DNA from: Accumulibacter sp964420975
Lineage (GTDB): Bacteria > Pseudomonadota > Gammaproteobacteria > Burkholderiales > Rhodocyclaceae
Assembly (NCBI GenBank): GCA_964420975.1
Contig: CAYQVH010000005.1
Location: 62,001-126,000, forward strand
DNA: 64,000 nt
Reading direction: 5' to 3'
Shown here: one piece after another, positions 44,888 through 53,136 of the stretch
How positions within the stretch are numbered: the first letter of the stretch is position 1
Layout of the letters: the number at the start of each line of letters is the position of its first letter
Position numbers and translations under genes: made by a program
Notes under the pieces: generated by a model
The model's input: only the letters and a program-made list of their open reading frames with translations
What the model was told of the DNA's origin: nothing
Database searches by the model: none

Positions 44888-44918
44888 TTGACCGGGAGCA
44901 GGACGAAGGTTGTATGAT
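44888..44918 (+). promoter_or_regulatory. Candidate ppk1 promoter
   Basis: TTGACC (44888-44893) and TATGAT (44913-44918) lie upstream of ppk1, with a 19-base spacer that is longer than ideal. No clear Pho box was found by eye. Low certainty. Confidence 0.35.
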
Positions 44919-44974
44919 GCTGCGCTCATCTGATCCTTGCGGCCCCGCCCTCATTTCCCCAAGCGAATCAACCT

Positions 44975-47092
44975 ATGACTACCGAAACCCCGACCGATCT
45001 GCCTGCGCACAAGCCGACGACGACGTTTCCGCCCGAGTACTTCCAGAATCGTGAAATGAGCCTGCTCGCGTTTAATCGGCGCGTCCTCTGGCAAGCGAAG
45101 AACCCACGCACACCACTGCTCGAACGCCTGCGCTTCCTGTGTATCGTGAGCAGCAATCTGGACGAGTTCTTCGAAATCCGGGAGGCCGGTATCAAGGAGC
45201 AGATCAAGCTCGGGTCGGTTGCCATCACCACCGATGGCAAGACCGCGCGCGAGGTCTATCGTCTCGTGAGCGACGAGACGCATGCGATTGTCAAGGAGCA
45301 ATATGCACTTCTGAACGATGAGATCCTGCCCTCGCTCGCGGCGGAGGGCATTCGCTTTAGCAAGCGTTCCGAGTGGACCCCCGCCCAGCGCGAGTGGATT
45401 AGCGGCTTCTTCTTCCGCGAGGTGATGCCGGTGATCACGCCGATCGGCCTCGACCCCTCGCATCCCTTCCCGCGTGTTCTCAACAAGAGCCTCAACTTCG
45501 CGGTGGAGCTGGAGGGTCGTGACGCGTTTGGCCGCAGCTCGGGCGCGGCGATCGTCCAGGCGCCTCGCGTCTTGCCGCGCGTCATTCGACTGCCGCGCGA
45601 ACTTGGCGAGAGCGAGTATACGTTTGTCTTTCTGTCGTCGATCCTGCACGAGTTCGTGCAGGAACTGTTTGCCGGCATGAGGGTGCTCGGCTGCTATCAG
45701 TTCCGCGTCACGCGCAACAGCGACCTCTTTGTCGATGAGGAAGAGGTGAAGAATTTGCGCGCCAAGATCCAGGGCGAGCTGCCGCAGCGCCACTTTGGCG
45801 ACGCCGTCCGTCTCGAGGTGGCCAACAATTGCTCGGAGGCGATGACGCAGTTCCTGCTTGGTCAGTTCAACCTCAACGAAAGCGACCTTTTCCGTGTTCC
45901 TGGCCCGGTTAACCTGGTTCGTCTGATGCAGGTGCCTGACTGGGTGGTTCGCGCGGATCTCAAGTTTCCGCCGTTTTCCCCTGGTACTCCCAAGACGCTG
46001 CAGAAGTGCCACAATGTTTTCGACAGTATTCGGGGCGGAGACGTCCTCCTGCATCACCCGTACCAGAGTTTCACTCCGGTGATCGAGTTGCTCGATCAGG
46101 CTGCGACCGACCCGCTGGTGGTGGCGATCAAGATGACCGTCTACCGGACGGGGACCGATTCCGTTCTGATGCAGTCGCTGCTGCGCGCGGCGCAGAACGG
46201 CAAAGAGGTGACCGTCGTCGTCGAACTGATGGCGCGCTTTGACGAGGAAGCAAACATCGGCTGGGCGACCAAACTGGAGGAGGTCGGCGCTCACGTCGTC
46301 TACGGGGTGGTTGGTTACAAAACGCACGCCAAGATGCTGATGATCGTTCGCCGCGAGGAGGGGACGGCCGGGAATAGCCTGCTGCGCCGCTACGTCCATC
46401 TCGGGACGGGCAACTATCATCCGAAGACCGCCCGACTCTATTCGGACTTCGGACTTCTGACCTGCAACGAAGAGATCGGCGCCGATACCAACGAAGTCTT
46501 CAAGCAACTGACCGGTCTCGGTCGGGCGCAATCACTGACTCATCTCTGGCAGGCGCCGTTCACGCTGCAGGCGAACGTCGTCGCCGGGATTCGTGCCGAA
46601 GCCGACGCCGCACGTGCCGGCAAGCGGGCGCGCATCATCGCAAAGATGAACTCGCTGCTCGAACCGGAAACGATTTGTGCCTTGTACGAGGCGTCACAGG
46701 CGGGCGTCAAGGTCGACCTCATCGTGCGTGGCGTCTGCGGTCTGCGCGCCGGGGTCAAAGGGCTTTCGGACAATATCAGTGTCCGTTCGATCATTGGCCG
46801 GCAGCTCGAGCATCATCGCGTGTTCTACTTTTACGCGGCGGGCGAGGAGAAGGTCTATCTGTCGAGTGCCGACTGGATGGAGCGCAATTTCTTCCGGCGC
46901 ATCGAGCTGGCCTTCCCGGTCCTCGACCGCAAGCTCAAACGCCGGGTGATTGTCGAAGGATTGCAAATCTACCTCACCGACAATAGTTTGGCCTGGGAAC
47001 TAGGGCCCGACGGCAGCTACCACCAGCGGCGTGGCTCGCGCACGAGTCCGCATTCGTCGCAGGCGGAATTGATCGAGCTGCTCAAGGCCTGA
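44975..47092 (+). CDS. ppk: Polyphosphate kinase 1
   Basis: Makes polyphosphate from ATP reversibly, at the membrane. The 705-aa product has the PPK1 N-domain (EYFQNREMSLLAFNRRVLWQ, SSNLDEFFEIR), the catalytic phospho-His451 in GYKTHAKMLMIV, the adjacent HLGTGNYHPKTARLYSD, and C-terminal domains with IVRGVCGLRAGVKG and QLEHHRVFYFY. Length is standard. It faces ppx and is convergent with relA, the ppGpp synthetase, an arrangement that fits a polyphosphate-storing organism. A hairpin sits after its stop. Confidence 0.97.
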   Translation: MTTETPTDLPAHKPTTTFPPEYFQNREMSLLAFNRRVLWQAKNPRTPLLERLRFLCIVSSNLDEFFEIREAGIKEQIKLGSVAITTDGKTAREVYRLVSDETHAIVKEQYALLNDEILPSLAAEGIRFSKRSEWTPAQREWISGFFFREVMPVITPIGLDPSHPFPRVLNKSLNFAVELEGRDAFGRSSGAAIVQAPRVLPRVIRLPRELGESEYTFVFLSSILHEFVQELFAGMRVLGCYQFRVTRNSDLFVDEEEVKNLRAKIQGELPQRHFGDAVRLEVANNCSEAMTQFLLGQFNLNESDLFRVPGPVNLVRLMQVPDWVVRADLKFPPFSPGTPKTLQKCHNVFDSIRGGDVLLHHPYQSFTPVIELLDQAATDPLVVAIKMTVYRTGTDSVLMQSLLRAAQNGKEVTVVVELMARFDEEANIGWATKLEEVGAHVVYGVVGYKTHAKMLMIVRREEGTAGNSLLRRYVHLGTGNYHPKTARLYSDFGLLTCNEEIGADTNEVFKQLTGLGRAQSLTHLWQAPFTLQANVVAGIRAEADAARAGKRARIIAKMNSLLEPETICALYEASQAGVKVDLIVRGVCGLRAGVKGLSDNISVRSIIGRQLEHHRVFYFYAAGEEKVYLSSADWMERNFFRRIELAFPVLDRKLKRRVIVEGLQIYLTDNSLAWELGPDGSYHQRRGSRTSPHSSQAELIELLKA

Positions 47093-47102
47093 ACGACGCC
47101 GT

Positions 47103-47119
47103 GCCGGGCGTTGCCCGGC
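47103..47119. terminator. Hairpin between convergent ppk1 and relA
   Basis: GCCGGGC (47103-47109) and GCCCGGC (47113-47119) form a perfect 7-bp stem with a GTT loop, 10 bases after the ppk1 stop and 23 before the relA stop. It could serve both genes. A T-tract is missing, so strength is uncertain. Confidence 0.5.
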
Positions 47120-47142
47120 GGCGAACGGCGACAAGCCGGTTC

Positions 47143-49368
47143 TTAGGCGCGGCGCGTGCTGACGACGCCTTCGACCTGATGCAGAAGTGCCAGCGTGCGC
47201 TTGAGTTGCTCGATGCTTTCGACTTCAGCGGTGAAGCTCATGTGCGCATTGCCGAGCCGTGAGACCGTGTTGACAGCGACGACGTTGATCTTTTGCCGCG
47301 CCAACACGTCCGAGACGTCTCGTAGCAGACCCTGGCGGTCGTAGGCTTCGATCACCAGGTCGGCGGCGAAGACGCTGTCCGTCTTCACGCCCCAGGTGGT
47401 TTCAATCACTCGTTCCGGATGGGTCGTCCGCAAGTGGCCGAAATTGCTGCAATCGGCACGGTGCACTGAAACGCCCTTGCCGCGGGTGACAAAGCCCACG
47501 ATTGGATCGGGCGGCACCGGCTTGCAGCAACCCGCGAGCTGGCTCAACAAGCGGTCGACGCCGACGATCAGGATCCCGTTGTTGCCGCCTGCATTGTCAC
47601 GTTGTCGGCGCGGTGGCAACAGGTTAACCACGCGTTCGTCGACCGGCAGCTCACTGCCGCGGGCGGCCACCTGGAGCTGGCGCAGGTTGACCGTCGCACG
47701 CGCGACGGCGACGAACAAGTCAGTGCTGCTCGCAAGGCCGACCTTGCTGGCGAGTTCGTCGAAATTGACGCCGCTCAGCCCCATCCGCTGCAGTTCGCGA
47801 ACGACGATTGCACGTCCCTCGGCGAGGGTATCCTCGAGCGCCAGGCTGGCGAACCATTGCCTGACCTTGATTCGTGCGCGATGCGTGTGCAGAAAGCCGA
47901 GTGAAGCGTTCAGCCAGTCGCGCGACGGCCCTCCTTGTTTGGCGACAACGATCTCGACTCGTTGTCCGGTGGCCAGCTGTGTATTGAGCGGCACCAGGGC
48001 GCCGTTAACCTTGGCGCCGCGGCAGCGATGGCCGAGGTCGGTGTGTACGCGGTAGGCGAAGTCTACCGGTGTCGCACCGCGCGGCAGGTCGATCACCCGT
48101 CCCTGAGGCGTCAACACGTAAACCGTCTCGTCGAAGGCGGCCTGTTTGTAGTGCCCGACCCAGTCCGAAGCGTCGGCGGCGTCGTCTCGCCAGCTCAACA
48201 ACTGGCGCAGCCAGGCGATTTTCTCGTCGTAGCGGTCCTCGGCGGTCGGTTGGCTGCCTTCTTTGTAGCGCCAGTGGGCGGCGACGCCAAGCTCGGCGTG
48301 GTGGTGCATTTCGCGCGTCCGGATCTGAACTTCAACCGCCCGGCCGTCGGGACAATGCACGGCCGTGTGCAGCGAGCGATAGTCGTTGCTTTTTGGATGC
48401 GCGATGTAGTCGTCGAACTCCCTGGCGATCGGTGACCAGAGGTGGTGTACGACGCCCAGCGCCGTATAGCAATCCCTGACTTCGTCGACGATGACGCGCA
48501 GCGCGCGGACGTCGTAGACCTCGGAAAACTCCACTCCCTTCTTGCGCATCTTGTTCCAGATGCTGTAAATGTGCTTCGGTCGGCCGTAGATTTCGGCGTT
48601 GTTGACGCCGGCGGCGGCCAGCTCGCTTTTCAGGAGGGTGACCGCGTCGACGATGAATTGTTCGCGTTCGCTACGCCGCTCGTCGAGGTGGCGAGCGATC
48701 TGCTTGTAGATCTCGGGATGCAGAAAACGAAATGAGAGGTCTTCGAGTTCCCATTTCAGCTCCCAGACACCGAGGCGATTGGCAAGCGGCGAATAGAGTT
48801 CGAGCGTTTCGCGCGCCACCGGTAGACGCAGGTCGTCTGGCTCGCTGGCGTAATGGCGTAGCGTTTGCGTACGCGACGCGAGACGCAGGAGGACGACCCG
48901 TATGTCTTCGACCATCGCCAGCAGCATCTTGCGCAAGACTTCGATCTGTGCCCGGAACTCGTGCGTCGTGCTGGTACCCGGTTCGAGTGACGGCGCGACG
49001 AAGCCACGGGTGATCGGTCGCATGCGGTTGAGGCGTGAAATCCCGTCGACCAGATGCGCTACTCCGCGACCGAAGTCTCTCTCGATCCGCCCCAGACCGA
49101 GTTCTTCGAGCGTGGGCACGGCGAAGAGCAGGGCGGCCAGACGCGAATCGGCGTCGAGCCTGAGACCGGCGACGATCAACGCCATGCCCAACGCGTGGCC
49201 CCAAACCTCTTCGCCACTGCCGAGTGACCGGTCGCCGTAGGTCGCTTGCGCGACGTCGACCGCCCGTCGCAGACGTTCGGCCGCGGCCTCGGGTAGACCC
49301 TCGGTGAGGGTTCGCAGCGAATTTTCAAGATTGCTCTGGACGGCGAGCGAATGAACGACCGAGACCAT
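47143..49368 (-). CDS. relA: RelA, (p)ppGpp synthetase
   Basis: Ribosome-associated enzyme that makes (p)ppGpp on amino-acid starvation. From the chosen ATG the product is 741 aa: an N-terminal HD-type domain that is degenerate, a synthetase domain (VYDVRALRVIVDEVRDCYTAL in part, HPKSNDYRSLHTAV), a TGS domain (VYVLTPQGRVIDLPRGATPVDFAY in part) and a C-terminal ACT domain. The hydrolase motif reads LLFAVPTLEEL where SpoT has LLHDVVED, so hydrolysis is lost and it is RelA rather than SpoT. The start at MVSVVHSLAV matches the family; the frame extends 22 codons further. Confidence 0.95.
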   Translation of the reverse strand: MVSVVHSLAVQSNLENSLRTLTEGLPEAAAERLRRAVDVAQATYGDRSLGSGEEVWGHALGMALIVAGLRLDADSRLAALLFAVPTLEELGLGRIERDFGRGVAHLVDGISRLNRMRPITRGFVAPSLEPGTSTTHEFRAQIEVLRKMLLAMVEDIRVVLLRLASRTQTLRHYASEPDDLRLPVARETLELYSPLANRLGVWELKWELEDLSFRFLHPEIYKQIARHLDERRSEREQFIVDAVTLLKSELAAAGVNNAEIYGRPKHIYSIWNKMRKKGVEFSEVYDVRALRVIVDEVRDCYTALGVVHHLWSPIAREFDDYIAHPKSNDYRSLHTAVHCPDGRAVEVQIRTREMHHHAELGVAAHWRYKEGSQPTAEDRYDEKIAWLRQLLSWRDDAADASDWVGHYKQAAFDETVYVLTPQGRVIDLPRGATPVDFAYRVHTDLGHRCRGAKVNGALVPLNTQLATGQRVEIVVAKQGGPSRDWLNASLGFLHTHRARIKVRQWFASLALEDTLAEGRAIVVRELQRMGLSGVNFDELASKVGLASSTDLFVAVARATVNLRQLQVAARGSELPVDERVVNLLPPRRQRDNAGGNNGILIVGVDRLLSQLAGCCKPVPPDPIVGFVTRGKGVSVHRADCSNFGHLRTTHPERVIETTWGVKTDSVFAADLVIEAYDRQGLLRDVSDVLARQKINVVAVNTVSRLGNAHMSFTAEVESIEQLKRTLALLHQVEGVVSTRRA

Positions 49369-49432
49369 GCGTGCATTATCCTGGATTCTGCCGATTGCCG
49401 CTGCCTGCTCCCGCGTCGGGCATAATGCCGGC

Positions 49433-50350
49433 ATGCTTACGCGATCGGCGCTCTCCCGCTTTCGGCATCCCTACCTGCTGTTGACGCTGACGATGCTCTT
49501 CTGGTCGGGGAACATGGTTCTCGGGCGGGCGATTCGCGATCAGGTGCCGCCGTTGACACTGGCTTTCTGGCGCTGGACGATCGCTTTTTCGCTGGCGCTG
49601 CCCTTGGCGTTGCCGCACCTGCGGGCGCAATGGCCTCTGCTCAGGCGGGGCTGGAAGCCGCTGTTCGTTCTCGGCCTGATCGGTGTCGGTGGCTACAACA
49701 CGTTCGCCTACCTGGCGCTCAACTACACGCCGGCAACCAACGCGGTCCTCATCAATTCGGTAATTCCGATGGCGACGATCACCTTGTCCTGGCTGTTTCT
49801 GGGCCAGCGCCTGCGCCCGGTCGCCTGGCTCGGCGTCGCACTATCGTTCCTCGGCGTGGCAGCGATCGTCTGTCGCGGACAGGTCGAAATGCTGGCAGCG
49901 CTGTCGCTCAACGTGGGTGATTTGTGGATGCTGGCAGCGGTGTTGACCTGGGCGGTCTACACGATTGGCCTGCAATGGCGGCCGGCCGGCGTCGATCCGC
50001 TGCTGATGCTCGCCGCCTTGACGATTATCGGTCTGCTGCCGCTGGCGCCGGCGTACGCCTGGGAAGTCGTGCACGGCCGGGAAATTGTCGTCTCTTTCGC
50101 TTCCTTAGCGGGAATCGCTTACACCGGCGTTTTCCCCGGTTTTCTCGGTTATGTTTTTTATAACCGCGCAGTTGGCGAGGTGGGCGCCAACCAGGCGAGC
50201 CTCTTTCTTCACCTCCTGCCGGTATTTGGTACGGCGCTCTCGGTGGTCTTTCTCGGCGAGCGTTTGCAGGTCTACCATTACGTCGGGATTACGCTGATAT
50301 TCTTTGGCATCTACCTCACGACGCGGAGCCGGGAGCCGCCCACGGCATGA
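49433..50350 (+). CDS. EamA/DMT-family transporter
   Basis: Ten-helix drug/metabolite exporter of 305 aa with two EamA repeats. The first has LFWSGNMVLGRAI and LNYTPATNAVLINSVIPMATI (in part). The second has AAVLTWAVYTIGLQWRP and FLGYVFYNRAVGEVGANQASLFLHLLPVF (in part). The substrate cannot be told. I start at MLTRSALSRF rather than 22 codons earlier in the same frame. The gene is divergent from relA across 64 bp and overlaps the next gene by 4 bp. Confidence 0.88.
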   Translation: MLTRSALSRFRHPYLLLTLTMLFWSGNMVLGRAIRDQVPPLTLAFWRWTIAFSLALPLALPHLRAQWPLLRRGWKPLFVLGLIGVGGYNTFAYLALNYTPATNAVLINSVIPMATITLSWLFLGQRLRPVAWLGVALSFLGVAAIVCRGQVEMLAALSLNVGDLWMLAAVLTWAVYTIGLQWRPAGVDPLLMLAALTIIGLLPLAPAYAWEVVHGREIVVSFASLAGIAYTGVFPGFLGYVFYNRAVGEVGANQASLFLHLLPVFGTALSVVFLGERLQVYHYVGITLIFFGIYLTTRSREPPTA

Positions 50351-51123
50351 TTGGTAAGTTATTGTCCTGGTGGCGAAAGCCGAGCGAGCTGCCGCGTGCG
50401 CCGGATGCCTTGTGGCGCGAGGTGGTTGACGCCTTGCCGTTTCTTGCCGCCCTCGGACGCGAGGAGGAGGAACGCCTGCGCCGTTTGAGTGAACGCTTTC
50501 TCGCCGAGAAAGAGTTCACTCCCGCCGGTGGTCTGGTGCTCGACAATGCGATCTGCCTGTCGATCGCCGCCCAGGGGTGCCTGCCGATCCTGAATCTCGG
50601 TCTTGAGTACTACCGCGGCTGGGTGGGCATCATCGTTTACCCCGACGAATTCGTCATTCCGCGTAGTGTCGAGGACGAAACGGGTGTCGTCCACGAGTAT
50701 CGGGAAATCGCTTCCGGGGAAGCCTGGGAGGGCGGGCCGCTGCTGGTTTCCTGGCGCGATGCACAAATGGCGGGCAGCGGCTACAACGTCGTCATCCACG
50801 AGTTCGCGCACAAGCTTGACATGCTGACCGGTGAGACGAACGGCGTTCCGCCGCTGCCGGACGGACTCTCCATCGCTGCCTGGCAAGATGTCCTCCTCGC
50901 CAGCTACGAGCATTTCGCTGCCGCCGTGGACGCGGCCGAAGCCTGTGGCGAAGAAACCGTGTTCGATCCTTATGCGGCGGAAAATCCCGGCGAGTTCTTC
51001 GCGGTCATGAGTGAAGCCTTTTTCGAGACGCCGGATCTTCTGCAGGCCGAGTATCCCGCCTTCTATGCCAAGCTGCTTGCTTTCTATCGCCAGGATCCGG
51101 CAGCACGCCTCATCGCCGGGTAG
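50347..51123 (+). CDS. MtfA-like zinc peptidase
   Basis: A 258-aa cytoplasmic zinc metallopeptidase of the MtfA family. The zincin motif is HEFAHKLD with His151, Glu152 and His155, preceded by YPDEFVIP and followed by ENPGEFFAVMSEAFFE, which supplies a further zinc ligand. In E. coli MtfA binds the glucose-PTS repressor Mlc. No mlc or ptsG is in this window, so that partner is not assumed. The ATG overlaps the stop of the DMT gene (ATGA), so they are co-translated. Confidence 0.9.
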   Translation: MIGKLLSWWRKPSELPRAPDALWREVVDALPFLAALGREEEERLRRLSERFLAEKEFTPAGGLVLDNAICLSIAAQGCLPILNLGLEYYRGWVGIIVYPDEFVIPRSVEDETGVVHEYREIASGEAWEGGPLLVSWRDAQMAGSGYNVVIHEFAHKLDMLTGETNGVPPLPDGLSIAAWQDVLLASYEHFAAAVDAAEACGEETVFDPYAAENPGEFFAVMSEAFFETPDLLQAEYPAFYAKLLAFYRQDPAARLIAG

Positions 51124-51163
51124 CCGCTGCCGCTTGGTTGATCGCGATCTGCCGCGTTGTCGG

Positions 51164-51799
51164 CTACTTCCGGGCGAGATCGCCGTCAGATCGCTCGGGA
51201 ACGATTTCGACGACCGTGGCGAAAAGTTCGTTCGCTGCTCTTGCGACTTGCCAGGTGTCGTAGTAAGCGTAGGCACCGGCACCGAGCGCGCCGAAGACGG
51301 GAATCCAGCGTGAAACGCCGCGACCGATGAGGCGCTGCGAGAAGTGAATGGCGATCTTAAGTGCGATCGCCTGCAGCTGGGGTCGCGACGCGCGCTGGAC
51401 GACGAATCGGTGACCGATCTGCGCAACGAGGTCGCGAACCGCTTGTGGGTCGGTGTGGCGAAAGAGGCAATAGAGCATTTCCTCGCGTGTAATCTGCTCC
51501 GCCCTGCCGTAGCAGCCGGCGATGTCGGCGACCAACTGCGTTTGTAGCTGCCACAAGGAGCGCAATTCGGGGAGCAGCGTCAGCCAACCGACCGGCCCCG
51601 GCGGCAGCGTCAGACCGCCAGCGGTCAGCGCAGCCTGACGAGCGACGCTGCGTGCCAGCGTGCGGGCGCGACGATCGGGATAGGGCCGTTGGCGCTCGTC
51701 GGTCGTCGGCGTTTGGCCGACGTAGTCGAGAATCGCGTCGGCGATACGCTGGCCGGCAGGGAAACGAAGCTTGCGCCGGGAGTAACGAGGGTTATGCAT
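51164..51799 (-). CDS. EcsC-like protein
   Basis: A 211-aa protein that resembles the EcsC family. It has GGLTLPPGPVGWLTLLPEL (a hydrophobic stretch), a helix LQTQLVADIAGCYGR, and a C-terminal FGALGAGAYAYYDTWQVARAA. EcsC proteins are poorly understood. The start is uncertain: I took MHNPRYSRRK, but the frame continues upstream and an ATG at 51934 would add 45 residues, including a hydrophobic segment. It is divergent from the potassium-channel gene across about 220 bp. Confidence 0.65.
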   Translation of the reverse strand: MHNPRYSRRKLRFPAGQRIADAILDYVGQTPTTDERQRPYPDRRARTLARSVARQAALTAGGLTLPPGPVGWLTLLPELRSLWQLQTQLVADIAGCYGRAEQITREEMLYCLFRHTDPQAVRDLVAQIGHRFVVQRASRPQLQAIALKIAIHFSQRLIGRGVSRWIPVFGALGAGAYAYYDTWQVARAANELFATVVEIVPERSDGDLARK

Positions 51800-52018
51800 G
51801 ACGGGTGCTGGCGGGGAGCGCGCAAACGCGCGCCGTAGAAAGACAACAGATCGCGCGACGAACGCGGCGAGGGGCGTGAAAACCTGGACAAGCGCCAGGA
51901 GATGTGCGAATCTCGACGGCAGAGAATACACCATCTGCGTTGCACCAGCTCCACAACTGCTGCCACTTCTGCCTCCTGTCGATGGCCTATCGCGTTCGTC
52001 CAGAGTCTGATTGCTCGC

Positions 52019-53113
52019 ATGCCAGGTAGCGTGGCGCCGGTTCGGTCGCGGCGTCGTTCGCGTCCGCTTCAGGAGTCCGACCTGCGTGTAGCTGCCCAGT
52101 TGCAACGCATCATCGTCCGCATCGTTTGGGCAGGGGTCGCCGTACTCGTCCTGATTGGCGTCGGCACCGTCGGGTTTTTCGCCATTGCAGGTGACCATGG
52201 AGATTGGTCAGACGCGATCTACATGACCTTGATCACGATTTCGACCGTCGGCTACGGCGAAATCGTTCCCCTGCATTCGTTGGAGCAGCGCATTTTTGCC
52301 GGCTTCGTCGCGATTTCAGGTGCTGGCGCGCTGACCTTCCTGTTTACCAGCCTGTCGGTCTTCTTCCTGGAGAAGGATCTGGATCAATCGCTTCGGAGGC
52401 GGCGAATGGAAAAGCGTATTCAGAAATTGCGGCAGCACTTCATCATCTGTGGTTTCGGGCGTGTTGGTCGCAGCGTCGGTCGCGAACTACAGAATACCGG
52501 TCGCCATTTCGTCGCCATCGATATCGAGGAATCGCGTTTCGAAGAGAATCTCGACCGCTTTCCCGGTCTCCTCTATCTGCAGGGCGACGCCTCGGACGAT
52601 GATCTGCTCGATGCGGCGGACATCGAAGACGCCCGAGGTTTGTTCGCGGTTACGGGCGACGACTCGCGCAACCTGATGATCATCATTACGGCGCGTCAGT
52701 TGCGTAGCGATCTTCGCATCGTCGCTCGCGCCCAGGAACTGCGCAACGTCGAGAAGATGACCAAGGCCGGCGCCGACGCCGTCTTCTCTCCCGATTTCAC
52801 GGGCGGCATTCGCCTGGCGTCGGCGATGGTCAGACCACATGTCGTCGGTTTTCTCGACGAGATGATTCGCTCGGACAAGAACGTCCGTGTCGAGGAGGTG
52901 CCGGTGCCGGCGAACTTTCCTGCGACGCCCGTAGGTCAATTACGTTTAAGAAGTCCCGATTACATCCTCCTCGCGCTGCGCGAGACCGATGGCGCCTGGG
53001 TCTTCAATCCGAAAGTCGATCACATCATCAGGGCGGGAAGTACGATCATTGCGATGGCGAATCCATCCGGGCGAGCACAGCTCAAGTCACACCTGATCGA
53101 GAAGATGTCCTGA
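52019..53113 (+). CDS. Potassium channel with RCK/TrkA-N domain
   Basis: Inner-membrane K+ channel subunit of 364 aa: a basic N-terminus, TM1 (VWAGVAVLVLIGVGTVGFF, about 36-54), the selectivity filter STVGYGE (75-81), TM2 (about 91-117), then a cytoplasmic RCK Rossmann domain starting FIICGFGRVGRSVGREL and a C-terminal TrkA-C-like part. It is a single-pore two-helix subunit of the MthK/Kch type that would form a tetramer gated by a cytoplasmic ligand. The start at MPGSVAPVRS is the last ATG before the first helix; an upstream in-frame ATG is possible. Confidence 0.9.
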   Translation: MPGSVAPVRSRRRSRPLQESDLRVAAQLQRIIVRIVWAGVAVLVLIGVGTVGFFAIAGDHGDWSDAIYMTLITISTVGYGEIVPLHSLEQRIFAGFVAISGAGALTFLFTSLSVFFLEKDLDQSLRRRRMEKRIQKLRQHFIICGFGRVGRSVGRELQNTGRHFVAIDIEESRFEENLDRFPGLLYLQGDASDDDLLDAADIEDARGLFAVTGDDSRNLMIIITARQLRSDLRIVARAQELRNVEKMTKAGADAVFSPDFTGGIRLASAMVRPHVVGFLDEMIRSDKNVRVEEVPVPANFPATPVGQLRLRSPDYILLALRETDGAWVFNPKVDHIIRAGSTIIAMANPSGRAQLKSHLIEKMS

Positions 53114-53136
53114 CCGGTTTTGATAACGAGGATTCG

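Noticed and set aside
44951..46531. Open frame of 526 codons on the minus strand opposite ppk1
   Set aside because: Shadow of ppk1; low-complexity charged sequence with no recognisable domain.
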